From Kineosporiaceae bacterium (GTDB lineage: Bacteria; Actinomycetota; Actinomycetes; Actinomycetales; Kineosporiaceae): DNA of 64,000 bases. This document shows positions 17,047 to 26,889 of this stretch, one piece after another. A program made the position numbers and the translations under genes. The notes beneath the pieces are model-generated. The model saw only the letters and a list, made by a program, of their open reading frames with translations. It made no database searches and was not told the DNA's origin. Each line of letters starts with the position of its first letter. Position 1 is the first letter of the stretch. The stretch spans positions 682,001-746,000 of the forward strand of contig JADJPO010000002.1 of NCBI GenBank assembly GCA_016713225.1, written 5' to 3'.

Positions 17047-18494
17047 GCTCCCATGACCCAGAAGGCCGTTCGGTCCAGCCTTCGACGCGTCGCCGATCAC
17101 GATCGGCCAAGATCTCCAGGACCCGTCTGGCAGGAGTGCTCGGTGCGCTCGTGGCACTCCTGGGGGCACTCTCGCTCACTCAATTCCTCACGACGGACAG
17201 GAGCGTCGGCAAGTCGCCGATCGCGAGTCCGTCGCCGGGCGGCGCGGCGTCCCACCCCGCCACCGTGGGAGCGGGGCCTGCCCTTCTGGAACCGGACGGC
17301 GGCCTGCACTTCATGTCGAAGTTCCCCGGCTCCCTTCCCGATGACCCCGCGTACTTTCCGATCGGTGTCTGGCTGGAGTCGATCGTCGATCCCCCGGATG
17401 TCGCCAAGGACAAAGCCGCCGGCCTCAATACCTATGTGGGCCTGGTGCCGACGAGCAATATTGAACTCGCTGCTCGGGAGGGCATGCATGTTCTCGCCCA
17501 GATCGATGTGTGGGCAAGCCGCCCGGAGAGTTCGTCGGCGACCCTGAAGGGTTGGCTTCTTCCCGACGAGATCGACATGAACGAGGGTCCGAAGAAGGGA
17601 CCCAAGACGCTCGCGAGAACTCTCGAGAGAATCCCCGCGAACGACCGGAGACTCGTCTATGCCAACTACGGCAAGGGCGTGATCTTCTGGGAGACGGACG
17701 TGGAGGCGAAGGCCTTCGTCAACAACTACTCGGATATCGTCTCCGCTGACACCTACTGGTTCACCGACCGCGATGTCTGCCATGCCTCGCAAGGGGGTCA
17801 ACTCCTGGGAGCCTGGCGACAGCTCCCCCCGGAGCAGTGCCACTTGGCGGCGAACTACGGTCGTACCATCGACCGAGTTCGATCACTGATCGAGCCAAAG
17901 GGTGCGAAGCCGGTGTGGAGTTACGTCGAGGTGGGGCATCCCTCGAGTGAGAACGATTGGCCCACGATCACGCCACCTCAGATCCGCGCGGCGGTGTGGA
18001 GCGGCATAATCCACGGTGCACGAGGGATTGTCTATTTCAATCACTCGTTCGGTGGCAGCGCCGTGAGCCAGCACGCGCTCAGAGAGCCTGCTTATGCGGA
18101 GACCCTGGCTGCTGTGAAGCGGATCAACGAGCAGATCACGCAATTGGCTCCGGTCCTGAATGCGCCCATCGTGACCGGGATCCTGAAGGGGGCGTCCCCG
18201 GCCGTGACCGGAGGCGTCAAGACCACGTCGGGCGTGTATACGACCAAAACCACCGATCTGCTGCTCAAGTTCCTCGACGGGCACATCTATGTCCTGGCGG
18301 GCTCGGCGACGCCGGCCAAGCACACCACGCAGTTCTCCCTCCCCTGCGTGGGCGATGCCACGGCCGTCGTCCTCGGCGAAGAGCGAACGATTGCGGTCAA
18401 GGGTGGCGTCTTCGAGGATGTCTTCGAGGACGGGAACGCCGTGCACCTCTATCGATTGGACGGCGGTTCCACCTGTCACTTGGAACAGCCATAG
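17043..18494 (+). CDS. Secreted glycosidase-like protein, paralog of the 12341-14416 product
   Basis: A 483-residue protein with a basic head, one signal-anchor helix ([24 protein letters not shown]), a short Ser/Pro linker and a TIM-barrel-like domain. Shared blocks with the protein encoded at 12341-14416 are [53 protein letters not shown], and the final Ig-like strand region ending in HLYRLDG. It lacks that protein's DUF4082-like domain. ATG 17043 overlaps the acetyltransferase stop (ATGA), which fixes the start; the frame is open further upstream. The family is not one I can name. EPS hydrolysis or remodelling is inferred from context. Confidence 0.7.
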   Translation: MSSHDPEGRSVQPSTRRRSRSAKISRTRLAGVLGALVALLGALSLTQFLTTDRSVGKSPIASPSPGGAASHPATVGAGPALLEPDGGLHFMSKFPGSLPDDPAYFPIGVWLESIVDPPDVAKDKAAGLNTYVGLVPTSNIELAAREGMHVLAQIDVWASRPESSSATLKGWLLPDEIDMNEGPKKGPKTLARTLERIPANDRRLVYANYGKGVIFWETDVEAKAFVNNYSDIVSADTYWFTDRDVCHASQGGQLLGAWRQLPPEQCHLAANYGRTIDRVRSLIEPKGAKPVWSYVEVGHPSSENDWPTITPPQIRAAVWSGIIHGARGIVYFNHSFGGSAVSQHALREPAYAETLAAVKRINEQITQLAPVLNAPIVTGILKGASPAVTGGVKTTSGVYTTKTTDLLLKFLDGHIYVLAGSATPAKHTTQFSLPCVGDATAVVLGEERTIAVKGGVFEDVFEDGNAVHLYRLDGGSTCHLEQP

Positions 18495-18788
18495 GAGCGA
18501 ATGTGTTGCCGTCGGGCGTGTGCCCGAAAAGTTGAGCCGGGCACGTGTCGAGCGGTTCGTGACAAAATGGGCATTGGGGCATTTCGAGCAGAATGTCACG
18601 TAACGTCCCATGGTTGCAGCGTCGTGTGACGGATCTCGGCTCGTTACCGTCGATGTCTTCATGTCGAGGAAAGCGGGTGAACCGCCGGTGGCGTCACGGT
18701 GTTTCCGCTACGCTGCCGCGAGTGGTATGAGCGGCATCCTATGACATGGTGACCCCGTCGGTGGGGCGGAGATCGGGCGGCAGGTGAC
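18495..18788. other. Intergenic region before the PIG-L protein gene
   Basis: About 294 bp. A short CGGGC-GTGT-GCCCG hairpin followed by GAAAAGTT (18513-18534) could be a weak terminator for the upstream operon. Slightly AT-richer sequence around 18570-18660 may hold the promoter of the next gene. Nothing else is recognised. Confidence 0.35.
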
Positions 18789-21719
18789 GTGCGGGTGGAG
18801 AGCCGAGCGGCATTGTCCAGGTATCGGATGATGCGTGAGATGGCCGTCCTGGCGCGCCGGAGGTGGCGCGGTTCGGCGCTGCTCCTCGCGGCAGCGAGTC
18901 TGGCGTTGCCGGCTGTCGTCGCGACGCCTGCTGCAGCAGCGGCTTGCCCAGGCAGTGCGCTGACGATCGTCGCGCACGAGGATGACGACACCATCTTCGT
19001 CAATCCTGACGTCCTCAACGACATTCGTGCTGGGCGATGCGTTCGGACACTCTTCGTCACTGCGGGTGACGCCGGGAACTCGTACCCGGACAGTCTCTAC
19101 CGCGAGAACGGACCCAAAGCGGCATACGCGCAGATGGCTGGAGTGGCCAACAACTGGGTGGCCACGGATGACGGTGTGTCCGGTCGCACCATTCAGGTGC
19201 TGAACCTGGCGGGCAACTCCAGAGTCTCCATCGCGTTCCTGCGGCTGCCTGATGGGTTCCCCTCCGGCCAAGGGTCGGCCACCTACGGTGGGCGGAGCCT
19301 GAGCAAGCTGTGGACCGGGTCGATCTCGAGCATCACGGCCGTGGACGGTTCCGAGACATACAGTCGGAGCACTCTGATCAGCACGCTCGCGGCCATGATG
19401 GCGGATTTCCAGCCGACCACGATTCGGACCCAGGACTACGTGTCCCCGGTGTCCGACGCAGACCACTCGGATCACCTGATGACCGCAGCCTTCACCCTGG
19501 CAGCGGACAGCTTGTACACCAGCACAGCTCACACGCTGATGGCCTACCAGGGGTACGGGACGGCGTCCCGCCCGGCGAATGTGTCGGGCGTCGACCTGAC
19601 GCGCAAGCAGGCGGCCCTCGCGGCGGAGGCCCAGTTCGACCCGGGAGCTGCCGACCCGTGGGTGCAGAGCATGGTGCCCCGGCGATATGTGCTGGACAGC
19701 AGGGCCGGCGGGCCGGCGGGCGGCAACCGCCCGCCGGTGGCGAATGCGGGTGCGGATCAGTCGGTGTCGGCTGGGTCGACGGTGACGTTGTCGGGGTCGG
19801 GTAGTAGCGATCCTGATGGGAACACGTTGACGTATGCGTGGACGCAGACGTCGGGGCCGGCGGTGACGTTGTCGAGTGCGACGGCGGTGTCGCCGACGTT
19901 CACGGCGCCGGCGGCGGGATCGTCGGTGACGTTCTCGTTGGTGGTCTCTGACGGCTCGTTGAGCAGTGTGGCCGACACGGTGACGGTCTCGGTGGTCGCG
20001 AACCGGGCTCCGGTGGCGAATGCGGGTGCGGATCAGTCGGTGTCGGCTGGGTCGACGGTGACGTTGTCGGGGTCGGGTAGTAGCGATCCTGATGGGAACA
20101 CGTTGACGTATGCGTGGACGCAGACGTCGGGGCCGGCGGTGACGTTGTCGAGTGCGACGGCGGTGTCGCCGACGTTCACGGCGCCGGCGGCGGGATCGTC
20201 GGTGACGTTCTCGTTGGTGGTCTCTGACGGCTCGTTGAGCAGTGTGGCCGACACGGTGACGGTCTCGGTGCCGGCTGCGGGGGCCGCCAACGTGGCGCGG
20301 ACGCTGGGTGCCACCGCCACGGCCTCGACGCAGAACACGGGTGACGGTCAGACGGCGGCGAAGGCGATCGATGGCTCGCCGCTCGGGTACCCGGCGGACT
20401 ACTCGCGAGAGTGGGCCAGTGTGCGCCAGGGCGCCGGTGCGTGGATCCAGTTGACGTGGGCCAACTCGGTGACGCTGGATCACGTGGTGCTGAACGACCG
20501 GCCGAACGCGAGTGACCAGATCACCAGCGGCACGTTGACCTTCTCAGACGGGTCCTCGGCGCCGGTCGGGTCCTTGACCAATGACGGTTCGGCGGTGACG
20601 GTGACGTTCACACCGCGGACGGTCACCTGGGTCAGGCTCACCGTCAACACGGTGTCCGCCGGAACCGGCAACGTCGGACTCGCCGAGTTCGAAGCCTGGG
20701 GCGTCCCCGCGAATGGAGGGCCCACCAACCGCCCGCCGGTGGCGAATGCGGGTGCGGATCAGTCGGTGTCGGCTGGGTCGACGGTGACGTTGTCGGGGTC
20801 GGGTAGTAGCGATCCTGATGGGAACACGTTGACGTATGCGTGGACGCAGACGTCGGGGCCGGCGGTGACGTTGTCGAGTGCGACGGCGGTGTCGCCGACG
20901 TTCACGGCGCCGGCGGCGGGATCGTCGGTGACGTTCTCGTTGGTGGTCTCTGACGGCTCGTTGAGCAGTGTGGCCGACACGGTGACGGTCTCGGTGGTCG
21001 CGAACCGGGCTCCGGTGGCGAATGCGGGTGCGGATCAGTCGGTGTCGGCTGGGTCGACGGTGACGTTGTCGGGGTCGGGTAGTAGCGATCCTGATGGGAA
21101 CACGTTGACGTATGCGTGGACGCAGACGTCGGGGCCGGCGGTGACGTTGTCGAGTGCGACGGCGGTGTCGCCGACGTTCACGGCGCCGGCGGCGGGATCG
21201 TCGGTGACGTTCTCGTTGGTGGTCTCTGACGGCTCGTTGAGCAGTGTGGCCGACACGGTGACGGTCTCGGTGCCGGCTGCGGGGGCCGCCAACGTGGCGC
21301 GGACGCTGGGTGCCACCGCCACGGCCTCGACGCAGAACACGGGTGACGGTCAGACGGCGGCGAAGGCGATCGATGGCTCGCCGCTCGGGTACCCGGCGGA
21401 CTACTCGCGAGAGTGGGCCAGTGTGCGCCAGGGCGCCGGTGCGTGGATCCAGTTGACGTGGGCCAACTCGGTGACGCTGGATCACGTGGTGCTGAACGAC
21501 CGGCCGAACGCGAGTGACCAGATCACCAGCGGCACGTTGACCTTCTCAGACGGGTCCTCGGCGCCGGTCGGGTCCTTGACCAATGACGGTTCGGCGGTGA
21601 CGGTGACGTTCACACCGCGGACGGTCACCTGGGTCAGGCTCACCGTCAACACGGTGTCCGCCGGAACCGGCAACGTCGGACTCGCCGAGTTCGAAGCCTG
21701 GGGCGTCCCCGCCAACTAG
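18789..21719 (+). CDS. Secreted PIG-L family deacetylase with duplicated PKD-like and discoidin-like domains
   Basis: A 976-residue exported protein. A signal peptide (GSALLLAAASLALPAVVATPAAAA, ending near residue 52) is followed by a PIG-L/LmbE zinc deacetylase domain with VAHEDDDTIF (residues 62-70) and DADHSDHLMTAA. From about residue 312 come (PKD-like, PKD-like, F5/8-type-C-like) twice: four 92-residue PKD-like units (PPVANAGADQSVSAGSTVTL through DTVTVSV) and two discoidin-like units ([20 protein letters not shown] to FEAWGVPAN). It probably deacetylates N-acetylhexosamines in surface glycan, with the repeats binding carbohydrate. GTG 18789 is assigned; ATG 18828 or 18831 are possible starts. 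It ends in TAG. Confidence 0.82.
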   Translation: MRVESRAALSRYRMMREMAVLARRRWRGSALLLAAASLALPAVVATPAAAAACPGSALTIVAHEDDDTIFVNPDVLNDIRAGRCVRTLFVTAGDAGNSYPDSLYRENGPKAAYAQMAGVANNWVATDDGVSGRTIQVLNLAGNSRVSIAFLRLPDGFPSGQGSATYGGRSLSKLWTGSISSITAVDGSETYSRSTLISTLAAMMADFQPTTIRTQDYVSPVSDADHSDHLMTAAFTLAADSLYTSTAHTLMAYQGYGTASRPANVSGVDLTRKQAALAAEAQFDPGAADPWVQSMVPRRYVLDSRAGGPAGGNRPPVANAGADQSVSAGSTVTLSGSGSSDPDGNTLTYAWTQTSGPAVTLSSATAVSPTFTAPAAGSSVTFSLVVSDGSLSSVADTVTVSVVANRAPVANAGADQSVSAGSTVTLSGSGSSDPDGNTLTYAWTQTSGPAVTLSSATAVSPTFTAPAAGSSVTFSLVVSDGSLSSVADTVTVSVPAAGAANVARTLGATATASTQNTGDGQTAAKAIDGSPLGYPADYSREWASVRQGAGAWIQLTWANSVTLDHVVLNDRPNASDQITSGTLTFSDGSSAPVGSLTNDGSAVTVTFTPRTVTWVRLTVNTVSAGTGNVGLAEFEAWGVPANGGPTNRPPVANAGADQSVSAGSTVTLSGSGSSDPDGNTLTYAWTQTSGPAVTLSSATAVSPTFTAPAAGSSVTFSLVVSDGSLSSVADTVTVSVVANRAPVANAGADQSVSAGSTVTLSGSGSSDPDGNTLTYAWTQTSGPAVTLSSATAVSPTFTAPAAGSSVTFSLVVSDGSLSSVADTVTVSVPAAGAANVARTLGATATASTQNTGDGQTAAKAIDGSPLGYPADYSREWASVRQGAGAWIQLTWANSVTLDHVVLNDRPNASDQITSGTLTFSDGSSAPVGSLTNDGSAVTVTFTPRTVTWVRLTVNTVSAGTGNVGLAEFEAWGVPAN
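19724..21712 (+). repeat. Perfect 987-bp in-frame tandem duplication within the PIG-L gene
   Basis: Segments 19724-20710 and 20726-21712 appear identical base for base over 987 bp, at a period of 1002 bp (334 codons). Inside each copy, the 276-bp PKD-like unit is itself repeated (starts near 19735 and 20011, and again at 20737 and 21013). The 15 bp between copies encode NGGPT. Such identity implies very recent duplication or ongoing gene conversion. Confidence 0.93.
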
Positions 21720-21757
21720 AACCAGCGAACCGCCCGGACTGATGAAGGAGTCATGGA

Positions 21758-22687
21758 TTGAGTTCGGGAGAACGTCTGTCGATCGGCATCGTCACCTGCT
21801 CCTATGCCGGAGACCTGCAACCGGCTCAGGTCCTGTGTGAATCGATCGACCGGTTTGTCCCCGATGATTTCCGGCACCTCCTCGTGGTGCCGAAATCAGA
21901 TCTGAAGCTGTTCGCGGGTCTTACAGGGGCGCGCCGTGAGGTTGTGGTGGCGGAGACCGTTCAGCCATCGTTCTTGAGAACCGTGCCCATGCCTGGGCCG
22001 AAGTGGCGGGAGCGGCTGCATCTGCCGCGCCGTGAGGTGCTGTTCTCGATGCGCGGACTTCCGATACGGGGCTGGCTCGTTCAGCAGTTACGCAAGCTCG
22101 CGATCGCCCACGATGCCCCGTGGGATGTCATCGTTCATGTCGACAGCGACAACGTGTTCTTCCGCCCACTCACCTACGACCGGCTGGTGCAGGAAGGCGC
22201 TGTCCGCCTCTACCGAAACCCCGGTCACGCGGACATGCTGCCCCACAACCGGTGGCATCGCGCCGCCGCCGGCCTGCTCGGACTCCCCGAGCAGAATTAC
22301 TTCGGTGCCGACTACATCAACCCGCTGGTGGTCTGGCGGCGAGACGTGACGCAGGGCCTTGCTCGTCGAATCGAGGAGGCGTGCGGCTCCGATTGGATGG
22401 TAACGTTGTCACGGACTCCTCATTTCGCGGAGTACATCCTGTACGGGGTCTATGCCGATCATGTCCTCGGCGGCGATGCCGGGCACTTTCGGACGGCTGA
22501 ATCGCTGAGCTTCTCTCGCTGGGTCGGGTCGTTCGAGGGCCAGGCTGACGAGGAGGCCTTTGTGCGGCAGATGGAGGACCATCACGTCCTCTGCAATCTG
22601 CAATCAACAATTGGTATGACCCTGAAACAGCGCGAAGTGATCTTCGATCGACTGGTCACCTTGGCGTCAGAAACTGCCGGAAGCTGA
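21758..22687 (+). CDS. DUF6492-type glycosyltransferase-like protein
   Basis: A 309-residue protein resembling the DUF6492 group seen in glycan clusters. The N-terminus LSIGIVTCSYAGDLQPAQVLCESIDRF and the central VIVHVDSDNVFFRPLTYDRLV (DxD-like) suggest a GT-A type nucleotide-sugar fold. Later blocks are NYFGADYINPLVVWRRDV and FAEYILYGVYADHVLG. The start is TTG 21758: AAGGAG lies 7 nt upstream, while the nearby ATG at 21753 runs into a stop after one codon. It follows the PIG-L gene by 38 bp and converges with the Wzz-like gene. The catalytic role is inferred. Confidence 0.65.
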   Translation: MSSGERLSIGIVTCSYAGDLQPAQVLCESIDRFVPDDFRHLLVVPKSDLKLFAGLTGARREVVVAETVQPSFLRTVPMPGPKWRERLHLPRREVLFSMRGLPIRGWLVQQLRKLAIAHDAPWDVIVHVDSDNVFFRPLTYDRLVQEGAVRLYRNPGHADMLPHNRWHRAAAGLLGLPEQNYFGADYINPLVVWRRDVTQGLARRIEEACGSDWMVTLSRTPHFAEYILYGVYADHVLGGDAGHFRTAESLSFSRWVGSFEGQADEEAFVRQMEDHHVLCNLQSTIGMTLKQREVIFDRLVTLASETAGS

Positions 22688-22713
22688 CGACCGCTCGGTT
22701 GCGACGTCCGAGG

Positions 22714-23859
22714 TCAGAAAGTCTCGCGGCGCTGGTGCCCGAGAGGCAGGGGCACGGTGGGAGGAGCCTCCCGCTGCGCTGTCGCCGGATTGGTGTTCTC
22801 GTTTCTCGTGGATTCGTCCGTCGCTGGGTCGGGCGCCTCCTCGTCGGCACCTGTCCCAGGCGGAACGGGCGAGGCCTCCGATGCGCTTGCTGGTCGGCCA
22901 GGCAAGATCGTCCGGAGGCGGCCCGAGGCCGGCAGCGGTGAAGAGCCGTGCATCGCGTGCTCGGGTACTTCGTCGGCGCCGGGCGGTGACCAGGCACCGG
23001 AATCGCCACCCATGACGAAGGGGGACGGCGCCTCGTGCTCGATCTCCAGCGAGGTCGTGGTCGTGGTCGTGTCTGGCATGGTGTCCGCCGTGGCATCCTG
23101 CCCTGGGGGGGCGATGGTCGGGTTGGTGGCAGTGACGCCCGGCGACGCGTTCGCCGCGGAGGGCGGATCCGGCTCGGTGGCCTCGGAGCCGGCGGGCATC
23201 CCGGCCGCACGCTTCTCGGCCCGGTAGCGCTCGATCGCCTGGATGGCCGACAAGACGAACATCAGCGTGAACGCCCCCAGGGCCAAGATCCCAACGAGGC
23301 TTCGCAAGAGGCTGGAGAACCTGGCGGTCGCTCGGTCCGGCGTCTCTGCGGCGTACGCGGTGATCATGTAGTGCGGATCGGTGCCGTGGACGGCTTGCAT
23401 TGCCCGGAGCTCACTGACCAGACGCTCCCCGACGATCTTGGACGACGTGACCGCTCGGGCTTCGCTGGGTTCGGACACCGATACGCCGAGAATCGGCGAC
23501 GACAGTCCGTACTTGTTGTCGGGGGCGACCTGATAGGTCTTGTTCACCCCTTGCTTCTCCAACGACTCCACGACCCTGTCCTCGCTCATCTTCCGAGCAA
23601 CAATGGAAACGATGACGGAGGAGTCCGTGAAGCGGAGGAAGGGGTTGTCACTGTTGAGGCGCCTGAGTTCGGGGTGTCGATCCAGCTCTTCGGAGGACGG
23701 GACGGGAGGCGGATAGAGTAGGACGAAGTAGGTCTGGACCTCGTATGTCGGAGGATTCATGAACGCAGCTGCGCCGCAACCGAGGAGCGTCAGCGCAATG
23801 ATGATCCCCGAGGGAATTCGATGACGCCACACAGCCCGGGCGATCGACAGCAAGTCCAC
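22714..23859 (-). CDS. Wzz-like chain-length/co-polymerase membrane protein
   Basis: A polysaccharide co-polymerase-like protein with an N-terminal membrane helix (IPSGIIIALTLLGCGAAAF), an extracytoplasmic region beginning PPTYEVQTYFVLLYPP, and a second helix (SLLRSLVGILALGAFTLMFVLSAI). A cytoplasmic, Pro/Thr/Glu-rich tail of about 150 residues follows. The tail has no kinase domain and looks disordered. The frame opens at GTG 23871, but AGGAG (23871-23875) overlaps that codon, so GTG 23859 (VDLLSIARAVW) is the better start. It would set chain length with the Wzy-like polymerase. It converges on the DUF6492 gene with only 26 bp between stops. Confidence 0.72.
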   Translation of the reverse strand: MDLLSIARAVWRHRIPSGIIIALTLLGCGAAAFMNPPTYEVQTYFVLLYPPPVPSSEELDRHPELRRLNSDNPFLRFTDSSVIVSIVARKMSEDRVVESLEKQGVNKTYQVAPDNKYGLSSPILGVSVSEPSEARAVTSSKIVGERLVSELRAMQAVHGTDPHYMITAYAAETPDRATARFSSLLRSLVGILALGAFTLMFVLSAIQAIERYRAEKRAAGMPAGSEATEPDPPSAANASPGVTATNPTIAPPGQDATADTMPDTTTTTTSLEIEHEAPSPFVMGGDSGAWSPPGADEVPEHAMHGSSPLPASGRLRTILPGRPASASEASPVPPGTGADEEAPDPATDESTRNENTNPATAQREAPPTVPLPLGHQRRETF

Positions 23860-24155
23860 AGGTGCACACACTCCTAGTCGCGTCCCAGGCTGTTCTCACC
23901 GCCCGCGTGGGGAACGCTTCCATCATGCAACAGTTGCCCGGCGGTCGGGGTGTGTACGTCAATGAATGCGCCGAGAGTGGGTGGTCGACGTGCGCGCGAC
24001 GAAGGTTCGGACGAGGCGGGGGGGCCTCGAGTGATCATACCTCTCGATGGCGGTCGGAAGTTGATCGGCCGTGGCCTCCGGCCCCCTGACGTCAGCTGCT
24101 TCCTGCCGCTGACCTGCGCCTTCGCGGCCGTCCGCGCACGGTATCGTACCGAGGG
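23860..24155. other. Intergenic region between rmlA and the Wzz-like gene
   Basis: About 296 bp, downstream of rmlA (-) and upstream of the Wzz-like gene (-). It should contain the promoter of the latter. Slightly AT-richer patches lie around 23920-23970 and 24020-24060. The short ORFs on both strands have no ribosome site. No hairpin with a convincing T-run was found. Confidence 0.35.
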
Positions 24156-25052
24156 TCACGTCGTGGTCAGTCGCTGAGCGTCGTCCTGGGCCTGGGTGAC
24201 CAACCGCTGCAGGTAGTGGCCATAGCCACTCTTGTCCAGCTCGGCGGCCAGCCGCAGCACGTCCTCGTCGCGGATCCAGCCTTGGCGCCAGGCCACCTCT
24301 TCGATGCAACCCAGCTTGTAGCCCTGGCGCGCCTCGATCACCTTCACGTATTCGGCCGCCGCCATCATCGACTCGAAGGTGCCGGTGTCGAGCCAGGCGG
24401 TGCCACGTTCGAGCACGCTGACGTTCAGCTGTCCACGGTCGAGGTAGGTCTGGTTGACGGTGGTGATCTCGAGCTCGCCGCGCGCGGATGGGGTCATGGC
24501 GCGGGCGATCTCCACAACGTCGTTGTCGTAGAAGTACAGGCCCGGGACGGCGAAGTCACTCCGTGGCTCACGGGGCTTCTCCTCGATGGACAGCACGCGC
24601 CCATCCCGGTCGAAGTCCACCACGCCATAGGCCGAGGGATCGGCCACCCGGTAGGCGAAGACATGCCCGCCGACCACGCTCGTGAGTCGTCGCAGGTTCG
24701 TGCCGAGGCCGGATCCGTGGAAGATGTTGTCGCCCAAGGCGAGGGCTACGCCGTCCGCGCCGATGAAGTCGCTGCCGATCACGAAAGCCTGGGCCAGCCC
24801 TTCGGGGCGCGGTTGCGCCGCGTACTCGATGCGCATGCCCAGCCGCGAGCCGTCGCCGAGGAGGCCGCGGAACGCGGCGGAGTCCTGCGGGGTGGTGATC
24901 ACCAGCACCTCGCGAATCCCTGCCAACATCAGCGTGGACAGCGGGTAGTAGATCATCGGCTTGTCGTAGATCGGCATGAGCTGTTTGCTGATTGCCAGCG
25001 TGATCGGGTGCAACCGGGTACCGGTGCCGCCGGCCAGGATGATGCCCTTCAC
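24156..25052 (-). CDS. rmlA: Glucose-1-phosphate thymidylyltransferase
   Basis: First step of dTDP-L-rhamnose synthesis: dTTP plus glucose-1-phosphate gives dTDP-glucose. The signature [39 protein letters not shown] is nearly canonical, with [13 protein letters not shown] and the [28 protein letters not shown] block later. At 298 residues it is full length. The GTG start (25052) overlaps the rmlC stop by 4 bp (GTGA), so rmlC and rmlA form one reverse-strand operon. The enzyme is cytoplasmic and usually feedback-inhibited by dTDP-rhamnose. Confidence 0.97.
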   Translation of the reverse strand: MKGIILAGGTGTRLHPITLAISKQLMPIYDKPMIYYPLSTLMLAGIREVLVITTPQDSAAFRGLLGDGSRLGMRIEYAAQPRPEGLAQAFVIGSDFIGADGVALALGDNIFHGSGLGTNLRRLTSVVGGHVFAYRVADPSAYGVVDFDRDGRVLSIEEKPREPRSDFAVPGLYFYDNDVVEIARAMTPSARGELEITTVNQTYLDRGQLNVSVLERGTAWLDTGTFESMMAAAEYVKVIEARQGYKLGCIEEVAWRQGWIRDEDVLRLAAELDKSGYGHYLQRLVTQAQDDAQRLTTT

Positions 25053-25678
25053 CGCGCCGCCCCCCCCACCGTCCGCGCGTGATCGGCCAGCTGCCTGGTC
25101 CAGGTTCGGCAGCTCTCGAAGGTCGGCAGGGCGCTGGCGGCCAGCGCCTGAGCGATCGTCGGCGCGGCGGCGTCCTTCTCGGACAGTACGTGCTCAACGT
25201 CGCTCGGCCACGGCAGGCCCAACTCGGCGTCGAGTGGCTGCACACCGTGCTCGGCTGCCGGGTTGTAGCCGGTGGAGCACAGGTAGAGCACTGTGGCGTC
25301 GTCCGTGATGGCGCAGAACCCGTGCCCCATTCCTTCGGCGAGGTACACCGCTCGGCGGCTCTCGGCGTCCAGTTGGGCGGTGTCGTGCTTGCCGAACGTG
25401 GGGGAGCCGACGCGCAGGTCGACGATCACGTCGAGGACGGCGCCCCGAACGCACGTCACGTACTTGGCCTGGCCGGGTGGGACGTCCGCATAGTGGATCC
25501 CCCGGATCACGCCGCGACGTGACGTCGACCAGTTGGCCTGCTCGAGGCGGAGCTCGTGCCCCAGCTGGGCGGTCAAGGAGTCCTGGCGGAACCACTCAGA
25601 GAACGAACCACGGTCATCCCCGAACACGCGCGGAGTGACCAGGTAGCTGCCGGCCACGGCGAGCTCGTCGATACGCAC
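25049..25678 (-). CDS. rmlC: dTDP-4-dehydrorhamnose 3,5-epimerase
   Basis: A cupin-fold epimerase, third step of dTDP-rhamnose synthesis. Motifs are [24 protein letters not shown] (with the catalytic His of RGxH), [33 protein letters not shown] and [19 protein letters not shown]. At 209 residues it has about 15-20 extra C-terminal residues versus short forms. It starts at GTG with AAGGAGGT just upstream on the minus strand, a very strong ribosome site. It is the first gene of the rmlC-rmlA operon, divergent from rmlB-rmlD. Confidence 0.96.
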   Translation of the reverse strand: MRIDELAVAGSYLVTPRVFGDDRGSFSEWFRQDSLTAQLGHELRLEQANWSTSRRGVIRGIHYADVPPGQAKYVTCVRGAVLDVIVDLRVGSPTFGKHDTAQLDAESRRAVYLAEGMGHGFCAITDDATVLYLCSTGYNPAAEHGVQPLDAELGLPWPSDVEHVLSEKDAAAPTIAQALAASALPTFESCRTWTRQLADHARTVGGAAR

Positions 25679-25812
25679 ACGGACCTCCTTGGTGTCACGA
25701 TGCTAGGAACCCGGGCCGGACAGCGTCGCGACTTTGGGGCATTCGTCAACCGTATGCGCAGATGGGCATCCCCAGTTGCGACGATCTCGCCCTGACGGTC
25801 CCGCAGCGAAAC

Positions 25813-25818
25813 TAGGCT
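25813..25818 (+). promoter_or_regulatory. Probable -10 element (TAGGCT) of the rmlB-rmlD operon
   Basis: TAGGCT, the same hexamer seen before rex and the glutaredoxin gene, lies 57 bp before the rmlB start. A CTGACG at 25792-25797 gives a rather short 15-nt spacer as a possible -35. It sits in the 197-bp divergent region between rmlC and rmlB. Confidence 0.4.
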
Positions 25819-25875
25819 GGGTGAGAATCAAGGAATCCAGCCGGCGATCGGATCGGCCTGCAAGGGGAGTGTTCT

Positions 25876-26889
25876 GTGAAGGTCGTCGTGACGGGCGGAG
25901 CCGGATTCATCGGGTCGAACTACGTCCGAAACGTGATCTCTGGGTCGTATCCCGAGGTTGCGGGAGCACAGGTGGTCGTCCTGGACAAACTCACCTACGC
26001 AGGTTCGCTGGAGAACCTCGCGCCGGTGTCCGGCTCCGAGCGGCTGTCTTTCGTCCAAGGGGACATCTGCGACCCAGGGACGGTGGCCACCGTGCTCGAC
26101 GGCGCCGATTCAGTGGTGCACTTCGCTGCGGAGTCGCATGTCGACCGGTCGATCGCCGGCGCGGCCGACTTCGTGCTGACCAATGTGCTCGGCACACAAA
26201 CCTTGCTCGAAGGAGCGCGCCGCGCCGGCGTCCAGCGCTTCGTCCACGTCTCTACCGACGAGGTCTATGGCTCGATCCCCGAGGGCTCCTGGCCCGAGAC
26301 GCATCCGCTGGAGCCCAACTCGCCCTATTCGGCGAGCAAAGCCGGTTCCGACCTGCTGGCCCGGGCCTACAGCCGAACCTATGGGCTGGACGTGTGTATC
26401 ACGCGCTGCTCGAACAACTACGGCCCGTACCAGTTCCCCGAGAAGGTCATTCCGCTGTTCGTCACCAACCTGCTGGACGGTGGGCGGGTGCCGCTGTACG
26501 GGGACGGCGGTAACGTACGCGACTGGCTGCACGTCGACGATCACTGCCGGGGGATCCAACTGGTGCTGGAGAAGGGCAGGGCGGGGGAGGTCTACAACAT
26601 CGGCGGGGGGACCGAGCTGAGCAACAAGGAGCTCACCGAGCGCCTGCTCGAGGCCTGCGGCGCGGACTGGTCGCGGGTGGATCATGTTGCCGACCGCCTC
26701 GGGCACGACCGGCGCTATTCGGTCGACATCAGCAAGATTGCCACGGAACTCGGCTATGTGCCGAAGGTCGACTTCGCGGCCGGGCTGGCCGACACGGTGG
26801 CCTGGTACCGGGGCAACCGGGCCTGGTGGGAGCCGCTCAAATCGGGGGTCGCCACCGAGGTCGCCGCACAGGGCACGGTAGGTCCGTGA
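25876..26889 (+). CDS. rmlB: dTDP-glucose 4,6-dehydratase
   Basis: An NAD-dependent extended SDR, second step of dTDP-rhamnose synthesis. It has the Rossmann motif VTGGAGFIGSNYV at residues 4-16, FAAESHVDRSI, the catalytic STDEVYGS (Thr-Asp-Glu) and YSASKAGSDLLARAY (YxxxK), then TRCSNNYGPYQFPEKVIPL and DWLHVDDHC. At 337 residues it is full length. The GTG start at 25876 is preceded by GGGGAG. The stop overlaps the GTG of rmlD (GTGA). Confidence 0.97.
   Translation: MKVVVTGGAGFIGSNYVRNVISGSYPEVAGAQVVVLDKLTYAGSLENLAPVSGSERLSFVQGDICDPGTVATVLDGADSVVHFAAESHVDRSIAGAADFVLTNVLGTQTLLEGARRAGVQRFVHVSTDEVYGSIPEGSWPETHPLEPNSPYSASKAGSDLLARAYSRTYGLDVCITRCSNNYGPYQFPEKVIPLFVTNLLDGGRVPLYGDGGNVRDWLHVDDHCRGIQLVLEKGRAGEVYNIGGGTELSNKELTERLLEACGADWSRVDHVADRLGHDRRYSVDISKIATELGYVPKVDFAAGLADTVAWYRGNRAWWEPLKSGVATEVAAQGTVGP

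Noticed and set aside
18708..20483. Long minus-strand ORFs across the duplicated region (also 20544-21485)
   Set aside because: They are antisense to the PKD-like repeats and repeat because the DNA repeats. The Arg/His-rich sequence has no recognisable domain.
22684..22718. Terminator between the DUF6492-type and Wzz-like genes
   Set aside because: Only a bulged pairing (CTGAC/GTCAG and CTCGG/CCGAG) is possible across the two stops, with no T-run. Too weak to call.
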